51,344 nucleotides of DNA from AB-629-J13 sp964518835 (GTDB taxonomy: Bacteria; Fidelibacterota; Marinisomatia; Marinisomatales; AB-629-J13): positions 1-51,344 of the forward strand of contig CAZFKU010000005.1 in NCBI GenBank assembly GCA_964518835.1, in the 5' to 3' direction. The translations under genes and the position numbers were made by a program. The notes below the pieces were generated by a model. The model saw only the letters and a program-made list of their open reading frames with translations, made no database searches and was not told the DNA's origin. Below, piece by piece: positions 31,989-40,429 of the stretch. Position 1 is the first letter of the stretch. Every line of letters begins with the position of its first letter.

Positions 31989-32612
31989 ATGATAAATCAA
32001 CTATTTAAAAGTTTTTATTTAATTGGCATGAGTTCCTTACTATTTGGTCAAATGGAAGATTTTTCTGTTACATCTATTTATTCGGATATCAAAGCACACA
32101 ATTTGGGTGATCTGATAACAGTTCATATTGTAGAATCTTCAAATGCATCCAGGGAATCAAAAGTGAACAGTTCAAACTCTACAGACATGTCATTTGACGG
32201 AAATGTAGTCGGGTCATTGACTGATTATCTCCCCCTTTTCGGAGCTGCAAGTAAAATATCCAATTCACTTGATGGTTCCGAAGGAACCGAGCAGAAGGAT
32301 CAATTAACAGGACGGATGTCAGCTACTATTATGGAAGAAACTGAGAATGGAATGTTTTTCATCAAGGGAAAAAGAATACTGGAAGTCAATGGTGAAATGA
32401 ACACAATAAAATTGGAGGGATATATCCGGGAAAGAGATATTTCCACAGACAATACCGTATTTTCATATAATATTGCTAATGCAGAAATAATCTATCGCAA
32501 AGGTGGTACATTGGAAAATGTAGTGAATCCGAGGAAATTTCAAAAATGGTTGACTTGGGGAATAGGATTAGGACTTGCAGGATTAGCATTAGTCGGTCCC
32601 GTTGCATTCTGA
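31989..32612 (+). CDS. flgH: Flagellar L-ring protein FlgH, lacking a lipobox
   Basis: Forms the outer-membrane bushing of the rod. It has 207 residues. The core is typical: SIYSDIKAHNLGDLITVHIVESSNASRES, DQLTGRMSATIMEETENGMFFIKGKRILEVNGEMNTIKLEGYIRERDIS, and the closing strand NAEIIYRKGGTLEN. Most FlgH proteins are lipoproteins, but no cysteine occurs anywhere in this protein. The N-terminus (SFYLIGMSSLLFGQ) looks like an ordinary cleavable signal. The C-terminus adds an unusual hydrophobic helix (WLTWGIGLGLAGLALVGPVAF) that might anchor it. The stop overlaps the flgI start (TGATG). Confidence 0.93.
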   Translation: MINQLFKSFYLIGMSSLLFGQMEDFSVTSIYSDIKAHNLGDLITVHIVESSNASRESKVNSSNSTDMSFDGNVVGSLTDYLPLFGAASKISNSLDGSEGTEQKDQLTGRMSATIMEETENGMFFIKGKRILEVNGEMNTIKLEGYIRERDISTDNTVFSYNIANAEIIYRKGGTLENVVNPRKFQKWLTWGIGLGLAGLALVGPVAF

Positions 32613-33742
32613 TGAAAAGAAAAAATAAATTAATTCTCGTTTTAATGATATTCTCATTCCTTACTGGTGAAGTGAGATTAAAGGATATTATGCAGGTCGA
32701 AAATGCAGGCAGTGAATCATTAATCGGCTATGGTCTGGTCATAGGATTAGGCGGAACCGGAGATCGTTCCACAGGGATGCGGGGAGCTGTGTTCACCGTA
32801 CAGACAATCAGCAATATGCTTGAACGATTCGGTGTGACCATCCCAAAGCAAGAATTAAGAACCAGAAATGTTGCAGCAGTCATGGTTACCGGGGAAACTC
32901 CACCTTATGGAAGAATCGGTACATCTTTTGATGTAGTTGTATCTTCGTTAGGTGATGCGACTAGTTTGGAAGGTGGCGTGTTATTAATGACTCCCATCAT
33001 GAGTGGTGACGGAGTTAAATGGGGAATGGCTCAGGGTCCTGTTTCTGTAGGTGGATATAATATTGAAACTGAGGCAGGCGAACGACTCAGAAAAAATCAT
33101 GCACAAGTTGGCAGAATTCCAGGTGGAGCTCAATTGACAAAAAAAATAAACGATCAGGGAATGACAGTGGATCAGCCCCTGAGAATTTTGTTGAATTCCC
33201 CAGATTATACGACTGCGACACAAATATCGGAAAAGATAAACGAAAAATTTGGAGGGTATTATGGAGGGAAATTAGCTCAACCAATTAATGCGGCTTTGGT
33301 AGAGATCACTTATCCTGAATTTGTTTCAACCCAAGGTGATATTTCATTTTTCATTGCGGCGATTGAAACTCTTAAAGTTAATACTGATATAGAAGCAAGG
33401 GTAGTGATCAACGAACGCACTGGAACGGTAGTTGCAGGTGGGAATGTGGTCATTGATGAAGTGTTAATTTCCCACGGAGATTTAACAATTCACACACAAA
33501 TGAGACCTGTTATATCTCAGCCTTCACCTTTCAGTGAACAGGGGGAAACAGTCGAAAAAGAGGTGACTAAAACTTCAGCAGAAGAAACCGAAGCTAAAAC
33601 TGGCGTGATTCCAACAACAACATCGGTAAACGATCTGGCAGCAGCATTGAATGAGATGGGATTGAAACCCAGGGATATAATTGCCATTTTTCAGGCGGTC
33701 AAACAGGCTGGAGCCCTCAATGCAAAACTGATTATAATGTAG
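32612..33742 (+). CDS. flgI: Flagellar P-ring protein FlgI
   Basis: Forms the peptidoglycan-level bushing of the rod. It has 376 residues from the ATG at 32612. This start gives a proper signal peptide (MKRKNKLILVLMIFSFLTGEV) and overlaps the flgH stop (TGATG). An in-frame ATG at 32546 would lie within flgH and add 22 residues without a signal-like shape. Motifs are VENAGSESLIGYGLVIGLGGTGDRS, RNVAAVMVTGETPPYGRIGTSFDVVVSSLGDATSLEGG, VVINERTGTVVAGGNVVIDEV and VNDLAAALNEMGLKPRDIIAIFQAVKQAGALNA. Confidence 0.96.
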   Translation: MKRKNKLILVLMIFSFLTGEVRLKDIMQVENAGSESLIGYGLVIGLGGTGDRSTGMRGAVFTVQTISNMLERFGVTIPKQELRTRNVAAVMVTGETPPYGRIGTSFDVVVSSLGDATSLEGGVLLMTPIMSGDGVKWGMAQGPVSVGGYNIETEAGERLRKNHAQVGRIPGGAQLTKKINDQGMTVDQPLRILLNSPDYTTATQISEKINEKFGGYYGGKLAQPINAALVEITYPEFVSTQGDISFFIAAIETLKVNTDIEARVVINERTGTVVAGGNVVIDEVLISHGDLTIHTQMRPVISQPSPFSEQGETVEKEVTKTSAEETEAKTGVIPTTTSVNDLAAALNEMGLKPRDIIAIFQAVKQAGALNAKLIIM

Positions 33743-33759
33743 GATTATTAAGAATTATT

Positions 33760-34122
33760 ATGGATATTAACCCAATAAAACAAATTGATCAGCCCAAAAC
33801 TGCCGAAGCCAGGGATATAAAACTGAGAGAAACAAGCAGAAAAATGGAAGCAGCTTTTCTCACCTATGTTTTTAAGTCGTTGGAAAAAACCGTACCTAAG
33901 ACGTCCATTACAGGCAAAACAGGAAATAATTTAGCAACCATGATGTTCAGTTCTGTCATGGCTGATGCAGTTTCCGAGCAGGGCGGAATAGGACTGGGAG
34001 ACCAAATTTATAAATCCCTGAAAGAAATGGATGAAATACCTGATTTTGAAGACTTGAAGTTGGATGATTTTTCCAACACCTTTAATGCTGTGGAATTTAT
34101 GAAAACAGGATTTGGAAAGTAA
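33760..34122 (+). CDS. flgJ: Rod-binding protein FlgJ, N-terminal domain only
   Basis: Rod-cap/scaffold protein. It has 120 residues, corresponding to the rod-binding half only: RETSRKMEAAFLTYVFKSLEKTVPKT, then MMFSSVMADAVSEQGGIGLGDQIYKSL. The C-terminal muramidase domain of enteric FlgJ is missing, as in many other phyla, so another enzyme must open the peptidoglycan. It follows flgI by 17 bases, and the FlgN-like gene starts one base after its stop. Confidence 0.9.
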   Translation: MDINPIKQIDQPKTAEARDIKLRETSRKMEAAFLTYVFKSLEKTVPKTSITGKTGNNLATMMFSSVMADAVSEQGGIGLGDQIYKSLKEMDEIPDFEDLKLDDFSNTFNAVEFMKTGFGK

Positions 34123-34123
34123 C

Positions 34124-34639
34124 ATGGGAATTCGAAAAAAATCTATATTTGATGATTTGTGTGATGCGCTTACAAAGGAATTACAGATTTATGAAGAACT
34201 TCTCGAAGCAATGAAAATGAAACAAAATGCCATTGTCAAAGGGAATAACGATAAAATTAAGGATGCAATTCATAAGGAAAGAGAAGCTTCACAAAATATT
34301 TTAAAACAAATGGAAATGAGAAATGAATTAACTCAATCCATCTCAGCAGAAACAAAATCCCAGGATAAAAAAATTACATTGTCACATCTTATTCAAAAAG
34401 CAAGTGAAGATAATAAATTAAAATTAGAAAAAATTAGACGCAAGATGCATTTAAGTGTTGTTGAGATTGATAAACTAAATAATGAAAATAAATATCTCCT
34501 TTCTGCTTCCATAACTCATGTTAAAGACTTAGTGAAAGTGTTCTTAACTGCCGGAGATAAACTACATTCTCATTATGGTATCAACGGGTCAATGAAAAAA
34601 AACCAGAAGGATAACCGGGTTTTGGATTTCAGGATATAA
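34124..34639 (+). CDS. flgN: FlgN-like export chaperone for hook-filament junction proteins
   Basis: A 171-residue, all-helical protein next to flgK and flgL, whose products are the usual FlgN clients. The N-terminal helix (FDDLCDALTKELQIYEELLEAMKMKQNAIVKGNNDKI) shows the FlgN pattern: a client-facing helix with 'L..E...Y..L...  .K..ai..g'. The C-terminal ~40 residues are less conserved. The ATG at 34124 is chosen because GGAAAG lies upstream; a TTG at 34112 would overlap flgJ. Identity relies on helix pattern and place. Confidence 0.8.
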   Translation: MGIRKKSIFDDLCDALTKELQIYEELLEAMKMKQNAIVKGNNDKIKDAIHKEREASQNILKQMEMRNELTQSISAETKSQDKKITLSHLIQKASEDNKLKLEKIRRKMHLSVVEIDKLNNENKYLLSASITHVKDLVKVFLTAGDKLHSHYGINGSMKKNQKDNRVLDFRI

Positions 34640-34645
34640 TTCATC

Positions 34646-35986
34646 ATGTCTATTTCAAGCATATTTGAAACCAGCAAACGGTCCTTACTGACTCACCAAT
34701 CAGCTATCAATACTACGGCAAATAATATTGCCAATGTGTACACTGAGGGTTATACCCGTCGTAAAGTTGACTTATCCAAATTGTCTTTAGGATTCGGGAA
34801 CTTAAGTGAAAATTCTGTTTCTCGACTTAAAAACCAGTTTCTGGATAATCAGCTTTGGTATGAAAATCAGGCATTGGGAAAAGAAAATATGAGCGAAATG
34901 TTGCTGAATCAGGTAGAAGCTGTTTTTGGTGAACCGGAAGATTCAGGACTTGCGAATATTATGACAGAATTTTGGAATTCATGGTCTAATCTGTCGAATA
35001 ATCCGGAGAGTGATTCAGCTCGATCTTTGGTGCGGGATAAAGGAATTCTTTTAAGCAATACTTTTAACCGTTTGGATCAAAACCTGAAAAATCTACAAAG
35101 ACAATCCGGGGTTGAAATCCAGCAGAAAGTGAATGAAATAAACCAATTGGTTTCCCAACTTGGTACGGTTAATAAACAAATTGATATTCATGGTTCAAAT
35201 GATCTTTTGGATCAGCGGGATGTCCTATTGATTGAGTTATCCGGTAAACTTGATATGCAGGTTTCTGAGAATGATTCTGGTACTGTTGAGGTATTAGCCG
35301 GAGGTCACATATTGGTATCGGAAAATTTTACGAATGAGCTGAAAATAAATATGACCCAAGATAAAAACGGGTTGTTTCATGTTGATATAAAAACAATTCA
35401 GGGAGATCAAAGTGTTGAAGTTATGTCGGGAGAATTAGGTGGATTATTGGAATTTCACAATATTCATGTTTCTTCTTATATGAGTTCCATGGATGAATCG
35501 GCTGTGGCCATAGCAAATGCAGTAAATAAAGTCCATGTCCAGGGATATAATCTATCAGGACTTTCAGGATTAAATTTTTTCAAGGATACCGTATCCGGTG
35601 CAGGAGATATCGCCCTGACGGCAGAGATTTTATCAGATTCAACACTTATTGCTTCTTCGACTGATGCAGAATCTCAGGGAAACAATAATGCAGCCCAAAA
35701 AATTACAGAATTGCAATATGATGAGTTAATTAACGGCAAATCATTAATAGACAATTATAATTCATTAATTGCAGATATGGGTAACAGAGTTCAAGAGGCA
35801 AAGTTCATTCGTCAAAACCAGGAAAAGATCGTCGAACAACTTCATATTCAGAAATCTTCCCTGACCGGTGTGTCTCTGGATGAGGAAATGACCCAGCTCA
35901 TTCAATATGAGCAAGCTTTTGAAGCAGCCGCCAGGATGGTTTCTACAGTGGATGAATTAATGCAGACGATTTTGTCAATTGGATAA
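34646..35986 (+). CDS. flgK: Flagellar hook-associated protein 1 FlgK
   Basis: First junction protein between hook and filament. It has 446 residues. The N-terminal motif is SSIFETSKRSLLTHQSAINT followed by TANNIANVYTEGYTRRK. The central part includes IMTEFWNSWSNLSNNPESDSARSLV and LLDQRDVLLIELSGKLDMQV. The C-terminus is LTGVSLDEEMTQLIQYEQAFEAAARMVSTVDELMQTIL. It sits six bases after the FlgN-like gene. Confidence 0.96.
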   Translation: MSISSIFETSKRSLLTHQSAINTTANNIANVYTEGYTRRKVDLSKLSLGFGNLSENSVSRLKNQFLDNQLWYENQALGKENMSEMLLNQVEAVFGEPEDSGLANIMTEFWNSWSNLSNNPESDSARSLVRDKGILLSNTFNRLDQNLKNLQRQSGVEIQQKVNEINQLVSQLGTVNKQIDIHGSNDLLDQRDVLLIELSGKLDMQVSENDSGTVEVLAGGHILVSENFTNELKINMTQDKNGLFHVDIKTIQGDQSVEVMSGELGGLLEFHNIHVSSYMSSMDESAVAIANAVNKVHVQGYNLSGLSGLNFFKDTVSGAGDIALTAEILSDSTLIASSTDAESQGNNNAAQKITELQYDELINGKSLIDNYNSLIADMGNRVQEAKFIRQNQEKIVEQLHIQKSSLTGVSLDEEMTQLIQYEQAFEAAARMVSTVDELMQTILSIG

Positions 35987-36040
35987 AATGAATCAATAAT
36001 GAAAAAAGATAAATTTAATTAAAGGTTTTCAGGAGGAAAA

Positions 36041-36922
36041 ATGCGAATTACAGAATCAATGATCACAAAGAGTTTATTATCAAGCATAAACCAAAACCGA
36101 GAGAGTATGCATTCTATTCAGGAATCAATCACCACCGGAAAGGAAATAGAGCGCTCCTCGGATGATCCTATAAAATTTTTCCGGGCGAATCAATTTCGTC
36201 AGAACATCAAACAAAATGAACAATATTTAGACAATATTCAAAATGCAAAAGCCTGGCTTCAAGCTACATCATCCAATTTGGATAATATGTTGAGTCAGGT
36301 GATGACCTTGCGTGAAAGGGCAGTGCAAAGTGCCAATGATACATTAGGTGCGGAAAACAGGCTGCAAATGGCATCTGAAATTGATAATATCCTTGAAGAT
36401 TTGGTTAATTTGTCAAATGAGTCTTTTTTTGATAAAAACCTGTTTTCAGGCACAAAGACAAAAATTGAAAGTCCATTCTTATTCAATGGAGATTCAGTGG
36501 ATTATCAAGGTAATACAGGAAAGATGAACAGGCGAATATCTGAAAATCTCACAATAAATATAAATGTGACCGGACAGGATATTATAGACACAAATATTTT
36601 TAGTTCAGCATTAAGTTTGCGGACTGCACTGGAAAATAACGACACAAATGAAATCGCAAACATGATTGGATCAATAGATACTGCATCAGAAAAAATGATC
36701 AGTTTAAATACGAGTATTGGGTCCATCCAGCAGCAATTGGAATTAGCAGAAGATCGTTTGGAGACTGCTAATTTGAACCTTTCCGGATTTCTTTCCGAAA
36801 CGGAAGATGTGGACTTAGCTACTGCAATCACTCAGTATAATTCTGAAGAAATGGCATATCAGGCAGCTCTGCGATCAACTGCAAATATTCTCCGTATGAA
36901 CATAATGAATTTCTTGAAATGA
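36041..36922 (+). CDS. flgL: Flagellar hook-associated protein 3 FlgL
   Basis: Second junction protein, related to flagellin. It has 293 residues. N-terminal part: RITESMITKSLLSSINQNRESMHSIQESITTGKEIERSSDDPIKFFRANQFR. C-terminal helix: LASETEDVDLATAITQYNSEE-type block (LSETEDVDLATAITQYNSEEMAYQAALRSTANIL). A strong AGGAGG precedes the ATG at 36041. The stop overlaps the fliW start (ATGA), so junction protein and assembly factor may be translated together. Confidence 0.94.
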   Translation: MRITESMITKSLLSSINQNRESMHSIQESITTGKEIERSSDDPIKFFRANQFRQNIKQNEQYLDNIQNAKAWLQATSSNLDNMLSQVMTLRERAVQSANDTLGAENRLQMASEIDNILEDLVNLSNESFFDKNLFSGTKTKIESPFLFNGDSVDYQGNTGKMNRRISENLTININVTGQDIIDTNIFSSALSLRTALENNDTNEIANMIGSIDTASEKMISLNTSIGSIQQQLELAEDRLETANLNLSGFLSETEDVDLATAITQYNSEEMAYQAALRSTANILRMNIMNFLK

Positions 36923-37407
36923 AACCTGCAGTCAACACTCCCAGTTCTCAAACAGATTCATATCTTTACCGGTTTCATTCCGGTGAATACCAGATGTTGA
37001 ATGGAAATGGTACTGATTTTGATTTGAATAATATCATAGATTTTAAAAACGGAATCCCGGGATTTGAGAATTTATCTAAATTCCTAATCGTTCCATTAAA
37101 AGAATATCCGCCATTTCAGGTTTTTCAGTCATTGGAGGAACCCCCAATCGCCATGCTGGTTGTCCCTGTTCAATATTTTGAAAATGAACAGGAAATTAAT
37201 ATTGAAATGAGCGATCTTAATCAAATCCGTGCAGAGAATCAAAATGAAACCGAAGTCTATATCGTGATTAAAATGTCCCAGGAAAAAAAGCAATTCACCG
37301 CAAATACAAAAGCTCCTATCGTGATTAATCCTAAAGAATTAAAAGGATGTCAGGTCATTTTGGAAAATCCGAATTTAGAAATTGAACATCCTTTGGATTT
37401 AGCTTAA
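36919..37407 (+). CDS. fliW: Flagellar assembly factor FliW (CsrA antagonist)
   Basis: In Bacillus and related systems FliW binds either flagellin or CsrA, and when free it switches CsrA off. It has 162 residues. The conserved core is IDFKNGIPGFENLSKFLIVPLKEYPPFQVFQSLEEPPIAMLVVPV, and the later stretch has NTKAPIVINPKELKGCQVIL. The N-terminal ~35 residues are an additional polar segment. It is followed 29 bases later by csrA, the typical pairing. Confidence 0.95.
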   Translation: MKPAVNTPSSQTDSYLYRFHSGEYQMLNGNGTDFDLNNIIDFKNGIPGFENLSKFLIVPLKEYPPFQVFQSLEEPPIAMLVVPVQYFENEQEINIEMSDLNQIRAENQNETEVYIVIKMSQEKKQFTANTKAPIVINPKELKGCQVILENPNLEIEHPLDLA

Positions 37408-37417
37408 ACCACAGTTT

Positions 37418-37439
37418 CATTTAACACGGAAGTTAAATG
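37418..37439 (+). promoter_or_regulatory. Perfect RNA hairpin with GGA loop covering the csrA ribosome site and start codon
   Basis: CATTTAAC (37418-37425) pairs perfectly with GTTAAATG (37432-37439), leaving the loop ACGGAA (37426-37431). The start codon ATG is the last three bases of the stem, and the GGA of the Shine-Dalgarno is in the loop. CsrA is known to bind GGA in hairpin loops. This is the layout expected for CsrA repressing its own synthesis. Confidence 0.72.
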
Positions 37440-37664
37440 CTTGTATTGACACGGAAGTCAGGTGAAAAAATCAGAATCGGCACGGATATAGTCGTTTCTG
37501 TTATCAGCAAAGGTCACGGACCTTTCAAATTGGGAATTGATGCTCCGCGGGAAATTTCTGTTTACCGAGAAGAAATTTATCAATCGGTTAAAAATGCTAA
37601 TCAGGATTCATTACAAATCCCTATTCAATCTCTACCCCAAAACCTGAAAATTAAAAACAATTAA
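37437..37664 (+). CDS. csrA: Carbon storage regulator CsrA
   Basis: Small dimeric RNA-binding protein that blocks translation by binding GGA in leaders. It has 75 residues. The N-terminal strand MLVLTRKSGEKIRIGTDIVV and the C-terminal part (KLGIDAPREISVYREEIYQSV) are canonical, including the RNA-contact LTRK and the Arg of REI. In FliW-containing bacteria its main target is the flagellin mRNA. The start codon lies in a GGA-loop hairpin and a second GGA-loop hairpin follows in the coding region, suggesting autoregulation. The ~25 C-terminal residues beyond the core are polar; in B. subtilis this region contacts FliW. Confidence 0.97.
   Translation: MLVLTRKSGEKIRIGTDIVVSVISKGHGPFKLGIDAPREISVYREEIYQSVKNANQDSLQIPIQSLPQNLKIKNN
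37446..37461 (+). promoter_or_regulatory. Second GGA-loop hairpin in the csrA coding region
   Basis: TTGAC (37446-37450) and GTCAG (37457-37461) pair with four Watson-Crick pairs and one G-T (GU in RNA) around the same loop, ACGGAA, as the upstream hairpin. The two loops lie 25 bases apart, a distance that would let one CsrA dimer bridge both. The codons encode the conserved LTRKS, so part of the match may be forced by the protein. Confidence 0.5.
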
Positions 37665-37689
37665 CAATCCTGAAAATTGGATATTTTAG

Positions 37690-40311
37690 ATGGTCAATAA
37701 AGAAAAAAATAAAAATAGCACTCTAAGGGCAGAAAAGGATTTAATAATTGTTCTGGGAATGCATAGAAGTGGTACATCTATGATAACCAACATGTTAGAA
37801 AATGCAGGATATTTTGTTGGAGAAGGTGAGGACATTTTGAATCCTGCTTTTGATAATCCTAAGGGGTTTTTTGAAAACCGAAAAATAATAGCGATAAATG
37901 ATCTAATCCTCCAACTCTGCGGAGGGTCATGGGATAATCCACCAAGTGAAAGTGATATAAAACAAATAAATATTGATCCATATCTTTCTTCGATTATTTA
38001 CAAAATATTTGAGCGAAAAAACCTAGTTGTGATAAAAGATCCTCGGATGTGTTTAACTTTTCCTGTTTGGAAGGAACTTTTGCCTGATAATTTAAAAATT
38101 ATTTATGTAAAAAGATTAAGGGATGCAGTCATCAGTTCTCTTAAAAAACGAAATGAATTTGATGAATCAAAATCAAAAAACCTATATCAGGTATATAATG
38201 AAAGAGCAGTTAATTATTGTAATGGTTTTGAAACGATATCACTTGATTTTGAAGATATGTTCACTGAAAAAAGGGATTCAGTTTTAGCAAATCTTGGAGA
38301 ATTTCTGAATTCTTCAGAAGACATGATTCAAATTGGGAAAAATATTATTGATCCGCAGTTGAATCATCATAAAATAGGAGAAAAGATTCCGTTCAATGCC
38401 TCACCTTCATTTACTGATCAAATATCAAAGAAACCTACTGATAAAAAAAATAAAATATTGGTTGGAGGAACAGGGAGGGCAGGAACAACATTTTTAATTT
38501 CATTTTTAAGTGCACTTGATATAAATACAGGATATCCAAAAGATATTTATAAAAAAATTTCAAACACGAAAGATAAATGTGGATTAGAAGATTTATTTGA
38601 TGATGCTTTCGTGATAAAATCACCTCGGATGACAACAGACAATTTTGCTGAAATAGCAGAGAGTTATAAAATTCAGCATTTTATTATTCCGATTCGGGAT
38701 TTAAATGAAGCAGCAAAAAGCAGAATAAAACAGCATCGTTATGGTAGGGTAAATGGTGGATTAGTAGGTGTAAATAAATCCACAGACATGTTAGGTTATT
38801 TAGAACGCCGAATGGGAAGATTAATTTCTAATTTGGTTTTAAATGAAATTCCCTATACATTTTTGAAATTTCCAAAATTTGTAAAGGATGAAAACTATCT
38901 TTTTGAAAAACTCCTACCAATATTTCCTCAAATTAACAGAAGAGATTTTACCCAATTATTCAATAAAATCGCTTTGAATACAGATTGGAAGCCTCAAATC
39001 AAACCGGTTGTCTCCATCATAATGCTTACTTACAATGCAATTGAATACACTAAAAAATGTGTCAAGTCAATTTTGAGATTTACCAAATATCCTTATGAAA
39101 TCATTTTTGTAGATAATGCATCAACAGACGGATCTCTTCAATATTTACGTGAGTTGGTGGACCAAAATGAAAATTTCCGTCTTATTGAAAATAAGACCAA
39201 TAAAGGTTTCGCTGGAGGAAATAACCAGGGAGTTGCTGTTGCGGAAGGTAAATATGTTATGCTATTAAACAATGATGTTTTGGTTTCGGAGGATTGGTTA
39301 ACACGACTGGTAACTTCTCTGGAAAAACATGACAAAATTGGGATTGTTGGTCCGGTAACAAATCATATAAGCGGTAGGCAAAGTTATACTGGTCAGTACG
39401 AAGGAGATGATTATTTACAGTTTGAAAAATTTATCAGAAAGGAAAATAAAGGTAAATTGACTCCCCGAAGAAGATTAGCAGGATTTGCAATGCTCATGAG
39501 AAAGAATGTTTTCGAAGATGTCAATGGATTCGATGAAACATTCGGGGTTGGAAATTTTGAAGATGATGATCTGAGTTTAAAAGTTCGATCAAAAGGTTTT
39601 GCATTGATGGTGGATGAATCTGTTTTTATTCATCATTACGGCAGTCAGACCTTTAAAGCGAATAAAATTGACATATTAGAAAATCTAAACGAAAGGATGC
39701 CAATTTTTACAAAAAAATGGCCAGATGTAAATTATGAGGAATTACTTGAAATAAAGAATCCTTTAGATGAATATCACAGTGATCTCATGAATAAAGGAAT
39801 TAACGAACTGGAAAAATCTGACTTCATTTCTGCTGAAAAACTTTTTCTAAAGATTTTACATGAGAATCCAATATCTGATGAAGCTTTGTACGGTCTTGTA
39901 TTATGTGCCAGGAATTGCCAAGATAAACTAAAAGCAATGAAATATGTCAATACTTTACTTCAATTAAACCCCGATCATGTGGAAGGGCTGAACCAATTCG
40001 GTATGATCCTTGTTGAGAATGATAATTTGGATGAGGCGAAGAATACCTTTATTAATGTGATCAGGAAATCTCCAGATTTTATAGATGCACAAAGGAATCT
40101 GGCAGAAGTATTTATTTTGGATGGCGATTTTAATTCAGCTGTCAAAGCCTATTTAACTATCCTTAGAAATCATCCTGAAGATATTCCCTCTTTACTGCGG
40201 ATGGCAGAATTGAACAGGGAGGCAGACAATAATAAAGAAGCATCTGAATGGGCGAAACTGGTACTGGAATTAGAACCTGAACACCCGGTTGCCGGTCAAT
40301 TTGTTTCTTAA
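37690..40311 (+). CDS. Modular protein: two sulfotransferase-like domains, GT2 glycosyltransferase and TPRs (candidate flagellin-modifying enzyme)
   Basis: An 873-residue cytoplasmic protein. Domain 1 (about 18-235) has the sulfotransferase P-loop LGMHRSGTS (22-30) and KDPRMCLTFPVW (116-127). Domain 2 (about 255-430) has a second loop GGTGRAGTTF (259-268) and KSPRM (310-314). A GT2 glycosyltransferase follows (about 439-665) with SIIMLTYNAIEYTKKC, FVDNASTDGS (473-482), a metal-site LNNDV (526-530) and GFDETFGVGNFEDDDLSLK. The C-terminal ~170 residues (about 696-866) form TPR-like repeats. There is no membrane segment. The gene starts 25 bases after csrA. TPR-GT proteins such as Caulobacter FlmG glycosylate flagellin, so a similar role is likely, though surface polysaccharide work is possible. 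Confidence 0.75.
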   Translation: MVNKEKNKNSTLRAEKDLIIVLGMHRSGTSMITNMLENAGYFVGEGEDILNPAFDNPKGFFENRKIIAINDLILQLCGGSWDNPPSESDIKQINIDPYLSSIIYKIFERKNLVVIKDPRMCLTFPVWKELLPDNLKIIYVKRLRDAVISSLKKRNEFDESKSKNLYQVYNERAVNYCNGFETISLDFEDMFTEKRDSVLANLGEFLNSSEDMIQIGKNIIDPQLNHHKIGEKIPFNASPSFTDQISKKPTDKKNKILVGGTGRAGTTFLISFLSALDINTGYPKDIYKKISNTKDKCGLEDLFDDAFVIKSPRMTTDNFAEIAESYKIQHFIIPIRDLNEAAKSRIKQHRYGRVNGGLVGVNKSTDMLGYLERRMGRLISNLVLNEIPYTFLKFPKFVKDENYLFEKLLPIFPQINRRDFTQLFNKIALNTDWKPQIKPVVSIIMLTYNAIEYTKKCVKSILRFTKYPYEIIFVDNASTDGSLQYLRELVDQNENFRLIENKTNKGFAGGNNQGVAVAEGKYVMLLNNDVLVSEDWLTRLVTSLEKHDKIGIVGPVTNHISGRQSYTGQYEGDDYLQFEKFIRKENKGKLTPRRRLAGFAMLMRKNVFEDVNGFDETFGVGNFEDDDLSLKVRSKGFALMVDESVFIHHYGSQTFKANKIDILENLNERMPIFTKKWPDVNYEELLEIKNPLDEYHSDLMNKGINELEKSDFISAEKLFLKILHENPISDEALYGLVLCARNCQDKLKAMKYVNTLLQLNPDHVEGLNQFGMILVENDNLDEAKNTFINVIRKSPDFIDAQRNLAEVFILDGDFNSAVKAYLTILRNHPEDIPSLLRMAELNREADNNKEASEWAKLVLELEPEHPVAGQFVS

Positions 40312-40367
40312 ATAATTACCTGAGTTCTCCTTTTCTGTAGTTATAAATCTGTAAATAAGAACAATTT

Positions 40368-40383
40368 GCGATTCTTTAATCGC
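40368..40383 (+). terminator. Short hairpin between the modular transferase and hutH-like genes, possible terminator
   Basis: GCGATT-CTTT-AATCGC (6-bp stem, 4-base loop) is followed after a few bases by a pyrimidine-rich run (TTCTTCCTTTTT). It lies in the 118-base gap that separates the flagellar block from the housekeeping block. The stem is short, so this is a weak call. Confidence 0.35.
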
Positions 40384-40429
40384 TAAATTCTTCCTTTTTC
40401 CATAAAAGGGGCAAAACCTAAATTGCTCT

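Noticed and set aside
32546..32611. Upstream ATG extending FlgI by 22 residues
   Set aside because: It lies inside flgH and destroys the signal-peptide form; the ATG at 32612 overlapping the flgH stop is better.
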